From an uncultured Clostridia bacterium (GTDB lineage Bacteria > Bacillota > Clostridia > TANB77 > CAG-508), in contig CANRBJ010000001.1 of assembly GCA_947628815.1 (NCBI GenBank), positions 62,001 through 126,000 of the forward strand: a stretch of 64,000 nt of DNA. Reading direction: 5' to 3'. The notes under the pieces are model-generated. The model ran no database searches and had not been told where the DNA came from. It saw nothing but the letters and a program-made list of their open reading frames with translations. Positions within the stretch are counted from its first letter, which is position 1; every line of letters starts with the position of its first letter. The position numbers were made by a program, and so were the translations under genes. This document shows, piece by piece, positions 22,001 through 34,295 of this stretch.

Positions 22001-24250
22001 TTCATTATTCCATCTGAGTCTTCTCCATCTTGTTTAAATACTTGATTATAAGTACCATCACTAGTTTGTGTAAGTTTTAATCCTGCTACAGGTTTATCCA
22101 CCTTGTAGTTTGCCGGATATGATTTAATTTCAGCAAATGTTGCATTAAAACTTTTTCGTTCGTTCCTCTTCTCGTCAGCATGTGAAGTCTTTGCCCATGC
22201 TGCCGAATTGTATTCAACACTTGGTTTTTCTACGGTAGTATATAACATTCCGTTATACACAAATTTAACATAGTATTTATATGTAGCATCTAACTTTTTA
22301 AATAAATATTTACCACCATTTTTCGTTAACTGAATATCCTTCAATTCTGCACCGCTTGGATTTGATGTTGCTTCATATCGGTATAGCCATACTTCAACAC
22401 CATCGAATCCTTCTGAATCACCATCTAAGTTATTTTCAGTATATCCTTGATTATTTTCCTTGCTTTCAACTTCGTCTAAAAATACGGTTCCACCTAACTG
22501 CATCCATACTTTTTGGTCGTCATCATCATCATCATCATCGTCGTCATCGTCGTTATCGTCATTATCATCATTATCGTCATTATCGTCATTGTCGTCATTG
22601 TCATCGTTGTCATCGTTGTCATCAGTATCGTCGTTATCATCTTGTTTATCGTCTCCTCCACCTGGTGGGTCTGGCGTGTGTTCACTCCAAAGCGATCCAT
22701 CCGTTTTTTCCCATTTTCTTCCTGCTTGTATACCCGTTTCCTTAGGATTACTTTCTCCACTGCCTGAATCTACTTTCTTTTTTACTAGAAGTTGAGCTTG
22801 TCTTTTTCCCTCTCTACTAAGAGTAAGAGAATATTTACATCCCTTTGCGTATTCATATTCCCACACCTTAAGCGTAGCATTATACTTTTTTTTCCTCGAA
22901 TGGCAAGAGTTGAAACTGTCACTTGTAAATACGTTAGATGTATATGTATTGTTCCACCAAAAATATTGTTGATGTCCTACATAGTAAGCTATTTCTGCGT
23001 AGCAACCATCTAAATATGTTACTTCAACTCGAACATTTACATATTTCACATTTGGATCATCAAAATTGAATTGTACATAAAATTGGTCGCCAGATTTTGG
23101 TATATTTAATGATTCTTTCTTTCCTGTATTTACATCTGTAACAACTTTACGCATTATTTTATTACCATCTTTATCCACTACTTTTATTTCTTCTCTACCT
23201 TCGTTATTGTTCTGTAACACTCCAATTTGGTTGCCGTTCTCATCTAGAGCATAAACCTCGATACAACTTACAAAAGCATATCTTTTATTTTTAATTCCAT
23301 CACTTTTTTCTTCGTCTTCATCATCTTCATCACCTGAAACTCTACCAAAATTACCGTCAACACTAACAGTAACTTTATCTCCTTTAACGTCTTCATTGCT
23401 TCCTTCGAACCAAACATCTATTGATTCTTCGTCGTCTTTGCCAGTACCTTCTTCTCCTCCACTTTTAGTTGGGTTGTATGCATCATCTTTAACATCTCCA
23501 CCGATATCAACTTTTAATTTCATTTCCCCAACAGTATACATATATTTCTTGTCCTCTTGTGCATCTACTAAAATACTCGCTTTATCACCTATTGGTTCTA
23601 CTGTTACCTTTGGTACTCCCCCCATTTTCTGAAGATTGTTGTAGTATTTTTTATATGTTTTTGCCTCCTTAGCCAAAGCCGTTAAGGGTTCACCATTTCC
23701 CTCGTTACCTATATCTCCAAAAGTATCACTATTTACTAAGCTCCACATCGTATTAGCCATCTCTCTACTTGTTAGGTCAAGACCTCTTTCTTGAGCAGCA
23801 GCAAGCGCAAATATTACAGCCGGATCCTCTACAATTTGTGAATAAGTACTCGATGCATCCTCAAATTGAACATAATAATATTTTTTCTTCCATTTTTCAT
23901 GGTTATCTTTATAGGTGCTATCAGCCGTTTCCGAAGGATTGCTTTTATATTTCTTATACAAGTTCTCATATTCTTCTCTTTCCACATATATATTGTTTTC
24001 ATCTTGCGTAATGAGAGGTCCGTAATGCAAACCACCCTCATTACAAAATACTAACCAATCATTTGCTGTCGGCTCGTCCATGTAACTACCGTGGTAATGT
24101 ATAAGGAAGTAAACGATGATTAATTATTCTCTCTCCTTCTTCTGATTTAAAAACTTGGAAACCATTTGCTTGTACCTTATTTTGCAATGCTACTATACTA
24201 AATAATAGTAATATAATAGCTAATATTTTTATTGTAATTTTCTTAATCAT
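19081..24250 (-). CDS. giant SdrD/SpaA-type surface protein (about 1722 aa) with Asp-rich linker; one in-frame CGG
   Basis: Signal peptide MIKKITIKILAIILLLFSIVALQNKVQANGFQVFKSEEGERIINHRLLPYTLP-(CGGT)-SYMDEPTANDW; C-term TPPTGSKHYYILLPLVSASLLAVGIVLIKKFVLKK. Confidence 0.85.
22517..22645 (-). repeat. coding trinucleotide-rich tract encoding (DDN)n / poly-Asp
   Basis: DDNDDTDDNDDNDDNDDNDDNDDNDDNDDNDDDDDDDDDDDD within the surface protein. Confidence 0.9.
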
Positions 24251-24269
24251 TTATATTTTCCTCCTTCCT

Positions 24270-27200
24270 TTAAATTTTTCTTAAAACTTTCCTATTTATA
24301 AAGTATATTCCTACTCCTAACATACTAACTGCTATAAATGTAATTAATATATATACATAAATTTCACCAGTTTTTGTACCTAGTAATACATCTGCGTAAC
24401 TTATATCGTCTTCTGATTGTACTTTGTTTGCAGGAGTTGAATCTATATCGGTTAGCCCAAAGTCGTTTGATGCTTCGTATATTTCTGCTATATTATTTAC
24501 ATTTCCAGTTGAATCTGCTGTCATTTGTTTTGTTAATACTAATGTTATTTCTTTTGTTTCACCTGGATTAATTACTTCATTTGCTAAACTTGAATTGTAT
24601 ACGTTTCCATCGTCTGCTTGATACCAGTTGTTGTTTAGTTCAGATGAGAATTTTAATTCTTTTGGTAGGTAATCTACTATTTTTTTAGCAAACCCTGCAA
24701 CTGAACCTTCATTTGTAATTTTAATTTTGTATTCAATAACTGCATTTGCTCCATTTATTGTTTTTGAGTTAAAATCAAATTTCGCAAGTTGTTTGTCTGC
24801 AACTTCACTTACCTTTACACCAGATTTATCTTGTACGGTTATTTTTGATACTACTTTAGTTAATTTTAAATCAAATTTTTGTGTATCTATTAAACCAAGG
24901 TCTATATGAGATATGTTTTCACTTGACATTTTAATTGTATCTGTTGCTGCAACATTTATTGTTCCACCATTTTCTTTCATTTTCATAGATACTGCATCTG
25001 AATTTCTAGTTCCCGTAACTCCGTCTTTTTGGTAAGCAGTTATGTTGTATTTTGATGTATCGTATTTATAAACTACTATATAATTTCCATCTTCAAGATT
25101 TGCAAACATAAATTCACCGTTTTCGCCAGTTTTAACAGTTTTGTTATTTCCAGTTACAATATCTTTTACAATTTTTCCATTATCTCCATTTACTAGTAAA
25201 ACCTCTACTCCTTGTATTTTATCTTCATCTTCATCGTAACAACCGTTTTTGTCTTCGTCCTTCCAAACCATTCCAGATATGTAGTGTTTTCCTTCAACCA
25301 CTTCACCAGTTGTTGGGTCTAAAGTTGTACCTCCAATAGATGTTATTTTGTGTTTAACGGCATTTGATGTTTTTTCGCCTACCCTAGTACTACTTACCTT
25401 AACTACATTCGAAATGTCTTTAGATTTTAAACCATTTGTTAATTCATTAACTTTAGCTTGAAGTGTAACAGTTACAGACTCTCCTTCTCTAAGTGCAAGA
25501 ACTGCTATTTCGGCGGTGTCGTCTCTAAAAGTACCTACATTATAGTTTTCTCCTTTATACACATACGAAGCTCCTTCAAATGTTAATGGTTTAGGCAACT
25601 GATCTGTTATTGTTATGTCTCCAGTTGTAGAACATCCAGTGTTTGTTATTGTTATTTGATAATCTATAATATCACCTACAACAACTGAACTATTTCCAAC
25701 ACTTGATAGTGATATTTCTATATTTGGTTTTTCTATGCTTACATTTGTTTCTCTTGTTTCTATTGTCTTTTCTCCTACTGTAATTGACATTTTATTTTTT
25801 ATTTCTTTTTTATATTCATTTTCACCTAATTTGTCTGCTTTTACTGTTACAGTTACACTGCCATTATTACCACCTTGTAGTTCTTCAATGTTCCACGAAA
25901 CAGTTCTAGTTCGCTCGTCATATGAACCATCACAATTTGCTTCTACAAATATTATTCCTTCTGGTAAAACATCTTTAATAACTACATTTTCTTTTTCTTG
26001 AGATGTAACGTTTTTATATGACATAGTATAATAAAATTCTGAACCTTCAATTCTTGCAACATTTTCAGGTTGTAATCCCACTTCAATATCCGCACGCATA
26101 AATCCTTCTATTATTTTATTGCTAACTGTATTTGAGGTAAATACTGTATCTACTCCTTCTACAGTTACATATGTATTTGCAGATATAGTTCTTTCAATTA
26201 TAGTGTCTGTTTCTTCGTTGAAATCTAATGAATTCACTGAAACTTGGTATTTCATTTTAGCTGTTGCTCCAGCAGCTAATTTTTCTAATGTTGCTGTGTA
26301 TTCTTTTGTTTCTTTATCAAAAATTTTGTTTAAACCTTCTTCACCCGTGTCTGATCCTTCATAGTATATATAAGTAGTTCCTTCAGGTATTATACCCTTT
26401 GCAGTAAGATTTGAAATATCGCTTTTTCCAACGTTTTTAACAGTTGCTAAATATGTTATTATTGTCCCTTCTTGTAATTCAGTACCGTCTGCTATATCTT
26501 CAATACATAAGTTAATTTCTAACTCTGGTCCTTCTCCTGTTGTTAGTCCTGCAATTGGTGCTACGGCTTTGTCTTGTAGTGTTGCTTCTTTTGCAATATT
26601 GTCGAAGTATACTGTGTAGTTTTCATATGTTGAACGGTTATGGCTTAGGTTTTCTGGTATATTTACATCGTATCCAAATTCTAAATTGTCCCCTGTTTGC
26701 ATTTCGTAATCTTCTAGAACCATTAAGTATGATTTTGTGTTTGCACTCATTTCGCTTGTCCAACCATTTGCTTGGTTGTTTAAGTCTTTTGTTGCATCTG
26801 GCTTTTCGCTGTAGTATAGTTTTGTATTCACTCCTTCTGGTGCTTTAAAGCTTGCAAGGTTTGTTGTTAGGTTTGAACCTAAGTCAAATCCTTCTGATGT
26901 TTCTTTATTTCCTTCAGATGGTATTCTTCCTAGTATTTGTATGTTTTCTACTGGGTTGTTATAGTTGTTTATAACATCCATTTTTACTGTGGCAAGTTTT
27001 CCTGATGATTTTGTGTCTAGTTTTCCTGTTTGTTGTTCTCCGCTTATTGATGTTATACTTTCATTTTTATTGTTATAACCTGTTATTTGGTTTGTTGTTA
27101 CCATTCCAACTGGTGCTACTGCTTTTATATTTAATGTTGTAACTCCACGCTCTCCTTCAACACTTTCATAGGTTGTTACTGCCTCGTTTGTTACATATAC

Positions 27201-29253
27201 TTTTACTATATTTTCTTTTGTTGGTGTTAGTTTTTCTAGGGTCATATCTGTGTTTATTATTAAGTTTGCGCCCCCTGTTATTTCATCATAATTATATTGT
27301 GTTTGCTCTCCTTCTAGTTGTACTCTTATTACGTTGTTTCCATTGTTATTTACATATGTTTTGTAATCTTTTATTTTTAGTTCGTTATCATATAATATAT
27401 TTATGTCTTTTATATTTAGCTCTTTTATATAACTTGGTAATTCAATTTCTACCACTGGATTTTTATATAAATCGCAAGTTATATCATTTGTTTTTAAGAT
27501 TACTTTTAATTCTACATTTTCGTTTTTAACAATTGTTGATAAATTACTGCTATTAATTTTTGCTTCTACTTTTGTTGTTGGTGCTACAAGTGTTATGTCT
27601 TTTGTTGATGATGATACTGCTATTTTTGTGTTTGCATATTCTACATTTGCTGAAGTTTTTAATTGTAGTTTTTCAAAATTTACTATTTGTTCTTTTGCAT
27701 AATCTGTTTTTCCTTTTAATGCTTTTACGCTATTTATTTGTAATTTTCCTTCTGCGATTGGTTTTGTTGTTTTTATTCTTATTTCGTTTATTTCATTTGT
27801 ATATGTATAAACATAGTTTCCATTTTCATCTGCTCGTGTGTCTTTTGAGATTGTTGCAATTTCTGTTCCATCTTCGCTTAATATGTTTATAACTCCATCT
27901 TGTCCTAATATTTTTTCAAAATTTTCTTTTGATATTGTTGTTGTTTTATAATATGCATAATTAATATTTGAAATTTTTGTAGGACTTTCTTCTCCGTTTT
28001 TCGTTTATGAATTTGTCTTCTACATTTTCTATGTCAAGTTTATCTATTAATTTTGCGTATGCTACAGCTATTTCTATGTTTTTATTATACTCGATTTCTT
28101 TATCTGTATTTGTATATAAGTAGCCTTTACTTAACATATCAACTGATGATACTTTTGCTCCGAATGAAGTTTCCTTTTATTTCACTTTCTTCTATATTTA
28201 ATGTATGTGTATTTTTTACTTCTGTTTGTACATTATTATATGCTGTAATAGTTACTTCTGCTGTTTGCTCTGCTGTTATATTTCCGCATTTTTTCTGCGA
28301 ATTTGTATGTAATTACATATTCATCACTTGTATTTTTTAACCAAGCTACTTTATTTTCTTGTTCATTATTTTCTACTATTATATTAATAGTTCCTGTAGC
28401 TACATCATATGTGTAATTTTCACTACTAAATTCTTGTCCATTTTTACCATTTGTAGCTTTGCAAGAGTTTGATGTTACTATTACTTCTTCTGGTTTTGTT
28501 TCATTTATTTCGGGTACTTTTACTTTTATATTTGTTTGTTTAATTGGTAGTGCGTTATTTTCTATTCCTACCGTTACTACTGTTTGTAATATTGTTCCTT
28601 GTTCTTCTGCTACTGTATATGGTATGAATGTTTTTGTTTCTTGGTTTATGTGTGCTGTAATTTCTTTTGTCCATTCAAGTCTTGTTTGTATTGTTTTTTC
28701 TATATCTATTTCTTTACCAACATCGCTTATATATGAACCTATTAATTTTACATTATTTATTTTATTGAAATTTGATAAATCAAATATGTCATCTTTTATA
28801 CTTGTAATTGGTATTTCTAAAATTGCTCCGTGTTCCACCATTTATTTGTTTTAATGCAATTGTATTATTTTCAACATCTATTTTTTCAACTGTTTCAGGA
28901 ACTGTTTCACTATTTTGTATTTTAAAGTTTGGAGTAGTATTATTTTCACCTGTTATTTGTACACTAGCATTTTTTAGATATCCTTTTTTTACATTAACTT
29001 CTAAGTAGATTTTCATATTTTGTTCATCAAAATCTACTATGCTTGAATGTGTTTTTCTTTTTTTCTCCTTCATAAAATACACATCAAATGTAACGTTTTC
29101 GTTGTTTGATGTGGTTTCTTGGTTTTCTAATGTATCAGATGTTGCATATGTTTTTGATGCATACATTCCTAACATTATGAAGTTTGTAAAGGTTAATATT
29201 AACGCTAATGTGGTTGCTAATACCTTTGTTAATAGTTTTTGATTCATCGCCAA
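24270..29253 (-). CDS. giant DUF11/SdrD-B surface protein (about 1659 aa); four in-frame CGG
   Basis: Track ORFs 28789-29253, 28236-28841 and 24270-27455 plus unlisted frame between join by skipping C at 28830, 28286, 28162 and 27996; (4984-4)/3 is an integer; C-term TKTGE + TM + RKVLRKI. Confidence 0.85.
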
Positions 29254-29652
29254 TTCCTCCTCTTTATTTTTCTTACACTCGTACCTTTAATTATACGCTT
29301 TTTTTAGGCATTTTTCAAGTGCTTGCGACAAAATTTCAACTTTTTATGTAAAACATTTTGCTATTTCCCAAAATATTTTATATTTATATATTATATTACT
29401 CTTTTTTTATTATTTTTCAAGTTTAATATTTTATTTATTACTTGTTTTATTAGTTATATTTATTTAGGGAAATAGTGCTTTTTTTATTTCTTGTTTTTGT
29501 TTGTTAAGTTTATATTAAATTTATGTTACATAAACTGGATTTATTAAAGGTTTTGCTTAGGAAAATAAGGGTTTCAAACATTGTAACATTTCCTAAGTTT
29601 TGCGCATATACTATATAAAGTAGGAGTGTATCTTTATGAGGAGGTAGTTTCT

Positions 29653-30087
29653 ATGGATTCTGATTTTATGGATAATTTAAAAAATATGATGAATGCAAAT
29701 TCAGAGAATGGTAATAATACTAATTCTATTAATCCAGATATGCTTAAAAATCTTATTGGAATGTTGAATCAGTCTAATAATGCAAATAATGCGAGTAATT
29801 TTAATAATGATACGAATTCTAGTAACACTGATTCGTTTTCTTCTAGCTCTAATTCTAACGCTGGTTCTGATGCTCCAAATATTGATATAAATATGCTTTT
29901 TAAAATGAAGTCTATTATGGATAAGATGAATAGTAATAAAAATGATCCTCGTTCTAAGTTGCTTCTTTCTTTGAAACCATATTTGAAGGAGAGTAGGAAA
30001 AATAAGTTGGATACATATATCCAGTTATTAAATATGGGAAAAATTATTGAAGTTTTTAATCAAGATGGTGGTGAAAGTACAAAATGA
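29653..30087 (+). CDS. Asn/Ser-rich hypothetical protein
   Basis: ORF with GAGGAG-like RBS before MDSDFMDNLKNMM. Confidence 0.65.
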   Translation: MDSDFMDNLKNMMNANSENGNNTNSINPDMLKNLIGMLNQSNNANNASNFNNDTNSSNTDSFSSSSNSNAGSDAPNIDINMLFKMKSIMDKMNSNKNDPRSKLLLSLKPYLKESRKNKLDTYIQLLNMGKIIEVFNQDGGESTK

Positions 30088-30434
30088 TGTTTAATTATCC
30101 ATATTTTGGTATGCCTTTTTATAAAAGATATTCACGATACGGGTATCGTTATCCGTATACATATTCTAGTAAAAGTGGATATAAAGAAAAAACACAACAC
30201 TCTAATGAATCTTATTCTAAAATAAATTCTAACCAAAAAGAAAAAGAGGCTAAAACGGATTTAAATTGTAAGGCTTCTACCAACGAAAATACAGATGCAC
30301 CTCTTTTTCAATTGTTTGGTATTAGTTTATATTTTGACGATGTTTTGCTTGTTTGTTTGATTTTGTTTTTGTACCAAGAAGGTGTGAAAGATGAAGGTTT
30401 GTTTATTGCTTTAATTTTGCTATTGTTAAGTTAA
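30084..30434 (+). CDS. hypothetical protein with C-terminal TM
   Basis: Overlaps the previous stop; MMFNYPYFGMPFYKRYSRYGYRYPYTYSS. Confidence 0.6.
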   Translation: MMFNYPYFGMPFYKRYSRYGYRYPYTYSSKSGYKEKTQHSNESYSKINSNQKEKEAKTDLNCKASTNENTDAPLFQLFGISLYFDDVLLVCLILFLYQEGVKDEGLFIALILLLLS

Positions 30435-30439
30435 AATAT

Positions 30440-30979
30440 AATAAAAGCTTGCGAAGCCAAGCAAGAAAGCCCCTTTAACAAGGGGGCTGGCGCCGACAGG
30501 CGACTGGGGGTTCTTATACTTGTTTTCTATTTCCTGTATTTTTTACTATATTTTCAATAAACTCGCATACTTCTTTAAAATTTTTACGCACTTCTGTATT
30601 AGTAAACCTTATTATTTCTATTTTGTATGCATTCAATATTTCTGTTCTTATTCTATCGTACTCTATTCCTTCTTCTGTATAATGTTGACTTCCATCTATT
30701 TCTATTCCTATTTTCTTTTCAGGACAATAAAAGTCCAATATGTAATTATCTATTGGTTTTTGTCTTATAAATCTTATGGGATTTTTTGATAAATACTGAT
30801 ACCAAAGTTTATTTTCTTCTGGTGTTGATTGATTTCTTAATTTTCTTGATTTTCCGAATTAAATTTTTATTGTATGGAATGTATATGGGGTTCTCCTTTC
30901 TTAAGAACCCCCAGTCACGCTTTCGCGTGACAGCCCCCTTGTTAAAGGGGCTTTCTTGCTTGGCTTCGTAGCTTTTATT
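30440..30979. mobile_element. small inverted-repeat-bounded element enclosing a DUF559-type gene
   Basis: Left arm AATAAAAGCTTGCGAAGCCAAGCAAGAAAGCCCCTTTAACAAGGGGGCTG...ACTGGGGGTTCTTA; right arm is its reverse complement with different inner hairpins. Confidence 0.7.
30514..30886 (-). CDS. DUF559 / Vsr-like endonuclease-fold protein; one in-frame CGG; apparent ATA start
   Basis: YIPYNKNLI-(CGGA)-KSRKLRNQSTPEENKLWYQYLSKNPIRFIRQKPIDNYILDFYCPEKKIGIEIDGSQHYTEEG; RBS GAAAGGAG 6 nt before ATA at 30886. Confidence 0.75.
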
Positions 30980-30988
30980 GCAATTGTC

Positions 30989-31588
30989 TTATTCTAATAC
31001 AATTTCATTTTCTTTAATATATGCATAGCTTTTGTATTCTTCTTTTTCTAATTCTTTTACTATATTTGATATTCTAATTTGTGGTGAGGTTATGCTTGTT
31101 GCTGCTATTATTGCTTGTTTGTTTCCTTTTGCTCCTGCGTGGGCTACTCCTCTTAGGTTTCCAAGTACAACGATGTTTTCTCCTGCTATTACTTCACTTC
31201 CTGCGTTTACGTCTCCTATTATTACAAGGCTTCCTTCATATTCTAGCTTTGTTCCAGATCTTATAGAGCCTTTGTGAAATGTGGTTTCTGATGTTTTTAT
31301 TTCTTCGCTAAATGCTTTTCTTATTCCGTATAATCCTAATACTTTTGGGCTATCGAATTTTATTTGTACTTCTATGTCTTTTTGTATTATTTCTTTTATT
31401 AAATCCATTTCTTTGTTTTTTAGTACCTTTCCTGTTACAAATATAGGTGTTTTTTCATCTTGATATAGTTTTTTTAGTTCTGGTATTTTTTCTTTTAGGC
31501 ATTCTTCTATTTCTTCTAAATTTGCTTGTTCATTTATTTTTAATGTAATTTCTTCTTTGCCTAATACTATATTTACACAATTTATCAT
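30989..31588 (-). CDS. minC: septum site-determining protein MinC
   Basis: RSGTKLEYEGSLVIIGDVNAGSEVIAGENIVVLGNLRGVAHAGAKGN. Confidence 0.92.
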   Translation of the reverse strand: MINCVNIVLGKEEITLKINEQANLEEIEECLKEKIPELKKLYQDEKTPIFVTGKVLKNKEMDLIKEIIQKDIEVQIKFDSPKVLGLYGIRKAFSEEIKTSETTFHKGSIRSGTKLEYEGSLVIIGDVNAGSEVIAGENIVVLGNLRGVAHAGAKGNKQAIIAATSITSPQIRISNIVKELEKEEYKSYAYIKENEIVLE

Positions 31589-31631
31589 TCTACGTCCTTC
31601 TTTCTTAAAATATTACTTTTTTATCTTCTTT

Positions 31632-33723
31632 TTAGTTTTGTATTTGGGTATATGGCACAGCTGTTACATCTTCTGCTATTTGTATTGTGTTCATTCCAAA
31701 ATATTGTGCCATTACATCGCGTGCTGCTTCTGCTGTATAGGCTCCGTGACCTCCGTTTTCTACTAAAATTACTACTGCTATTTCAGGGTTATCGAATGGC
31801 GCAAACCCTACAAACCATGCATGTACTTTTACTACTTCTTTTCGTTCATTTTCTACTTGGGCTGAACCTGTTTTTCCTCCTACTTCTATGTTGAAGTTTT
31901 TGAAGTATTGGTATGCTGTTCCTCCAGATTCGTTTGTAACAGATCTCATTCCTTCTAAAACTGTTCTTAGGTTTTCTTCTTTTATATTTATTCCATCTGC
32001 TACTTCTTCTTGAATTCCTAGTTTTTCATTGAAATATGCTTCATATTCTTTTTTTGGTATTTCTGTTCCGTCTACTTTTTTTATTGCTTTTATTAGTGTT
32101 GGTTTTACGCTTTTTCCTCCGTTTGCTAACATAGATGTGTACTTAGCCATTTGTATTGGTGTAAATTGATTGTTTAATTGGCCTATTGCTGCTTGTATTG
32201 TGTCTCCTGGATTCCAAACTTCTCCTTCTTTTCTTTCATTAATTTTTCCACTTGCTTCCCCAATTAGTTCTACACCTGTTTTTCTTCCAAGCCCAAAGTG
32301 TTTTGTGTACATTGCTAGAGCATCTATTCCAAGCCTTCTTCCGGTTTCATAGAAGAAATAGTTACAAGAGTGTTGTATTGCTGATGTTACGTTTAGGTAT
32401 CCGTGTCCGCCTACTTTCCAACAAGTTGGTTGATATCCTTTATAGTATGTATAACGATATGTATCGTTTATTTTTGTATTTTTATCTATTACTCCTGTTT
32501 CTAGTCCTGCTACTGCTGTTACCATTTTATAAATTGAGCCTGGAGGGTAGTTTTCTTGTATTGCTCTATTTTTCATGTTATTTCCTGCCCATGAAACCCA
32601 CGTTTCATTGTCTATTCCAAAAGTGAATTTGGCTGGGTCGTAGTCTGGATAGCTCGCCATTGAAAGAATTTCTCCTGTGTCTACTTTCATAACTACCATT
32701 GCTCCACCTGTAACATCAAATGCTTCTCCAAATTGTCCTGTTCTAATTTTTTCAATGTTGTTTTTTAATGCTTGTTCTGTTATTGCTTGAAGGTTTGCAT
32801 CTATTGTTAGTACTACATCTGCTCCTTGCACTGCTCCTGTTTGTATGTATTCATCTGTAATAGTTCCATCTACTGCCATGTCTATTTGTTTTGTACCGTC
32901 TGTACCTTTTAAGTACTTTTCTGCTACTCTTTCTATTCCAGATTTTCCATAGTAATCGTCTAGTTTATAACCATTATCTTTTTCTGCTTTATACTCTTGT
33001 TCTCCTATATTTTGAGTATAGCCTAATATATGTGATGCAAGTGTTCCTTTTGGATATGACCTTACTGGTACTTCCATAATGTTTATACCTGGAAAAGAGT
33101 CATTTTGTTCATTAAATATGTGCACACTTTCTACACTTATGTTTTGTGCTATTGTAACAGATTTTGTTGAACTGTACCCTTCTTCTGCTATATGATATCT
33201 GATTGCCATTATTTTTCTTGCTTCTTCTATGTTGTCGTTTGTAATTTTGTATTTTTCTTTAAATTCATAAAATGTTTCTTCTGCTGTTAGGTTTTCGTCT
33301 ATTTTATTGCTTTTTTTCCATTCTTTTTCTTTTCCGCTCATCGTTATATGTAAATGTAAATGGATTTATTGTTATTGGAAAATCGTCTATATACTTACTT
33401 TGGTGAGCTTCTAGCACGTTTGCTACTTTTAGTATTGTTTCATTTAAGGTTTGTGTATCTATTTTACTTTTATACAATTCTAAGTTGTAACTAGTTGTTG
33501 TTCCTGCAAGTATTATTCCTGTACTATCTGTAATATTTCCTCTTGCTGCTTTTAGGTCGCTTTCTCTTGTTAATCTTGTATTTGATGTTTCTCTATATTC
33601 TTGACCATTTACTATTTGAAGGTTAAAAAGTTGTATAATCAAGATAATTCCTATTACATAAACAAATGTGGTTATTATGTTATATCTTAACTTATAATTT
33701 GTTTTATTTTTTTGTATTTTCAA
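31632..33723 (-). CDS. mrdA: penicillin-binding protein 2 (transpeptidase); one in-frame CGG
   Basis: LKAARGNITDSTG, YPPGSIYKM (SxxK), GGKTGSAQ (KTG); frames join at GAG-CGGA-AAA 33334-33336 (YNDEGKEKEWKKSNKIDE). Confidence 0.9.
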
Positions 33724-33746
33724 CTTTTTCCTCCTCTTCTTAATTT

Positions 33747-34280
33747 TTAGAAATATTTTGTTAGAATTGAGTTACCTCTAAATGCGTCTTCTATGTAATA
33801 TCCTGTTTTTTGAAGTATTGGGTATACAATGATAACTAAAAGAATATTATACAAAATTTCAATTGATAATATTTTGGCAAATGGTATTATTTCTGGTGTT
33901 ATGGATAAAAGCATTATATTTAATATGTACACTCCTATTTCGTAAAGTGCTGTTGCTACTATTGTCATTATTATAATTGTTATTCTGCTATCTTTTGAAA
34001 AGTTTTTATCTAGTATTCCTCCAAGGCCTCCTATTAGCCCAAGCATTATTCCAGATATTCCTATTTTTTTGTTTATAAAAAAGTCTAAACATATTCCTAA
34101 GAAAATTCCCATTGGTATTCCTAGTCTTTTTCCAGCAAATAGTCCTATAAATAAAATAAATATAACAAATAAGTTTGGTGATATTCCTGCTATGTTAAAC
34201 CAATTAAAAAAATTTACTTGTAAAAAATATAACAGTAGAAATACTATAATTGCAACTATTACAATAAGTGTATTTTTCAT
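33747..34280 (-). CDS. mreD: rod shape-determining protein MreD
   Basis: Multi-TM ORF between mreC and PBP2. Confidence 0.85.
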   Translation of the reverse strand: MKNTLIVIVAIIVFLLLYFLQVNFFNWFNIAGISPNLFVIFILFIGLFAGKRLGIPMGIFLGICLDFFINKKIGISGIMLGLIGGLGGILDKNFSKDSRITIIIMTIVATALYEIGVYILNIMLLSITPEIIPFAKILSIEILYNILLVIIVYPILQKTGYYIEDAFRGNSILTKYF

Positions 34281-34295
34281 GTTTTATTTTCCTCC

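Noticed and set aside
22517-22645. Possible CRISPR-like or satellite array
   Set aside because: Trinucleotide-scale coding repeat inside an open frame; no repeat-spacer structure.
22356-22795. ORFs such as the His/Arg-rich and Ser/Leu-rich frames over the 22.5-kb repeat
   Set aside because: Antisense or alternative-frame readings of the Asp/Asn-coding repeat of the surface protein; no RBS or homology.
28236-28841. ORF starting MVEHGAILEIP as a separate gene
   Set aside because: Its Met start lies in an alternative frame of GGTGGAACACGGAGC; it is the continuation of the 29253 gene after a CGGA site.
31632-33341. ORF starting MSGKEKEW as a stand-alone PBP lacking its N-terminus
   Set aside because: The start is created by the GATGAGCGGAAA site; it is continuous with 33304-33723 when C is skipped.
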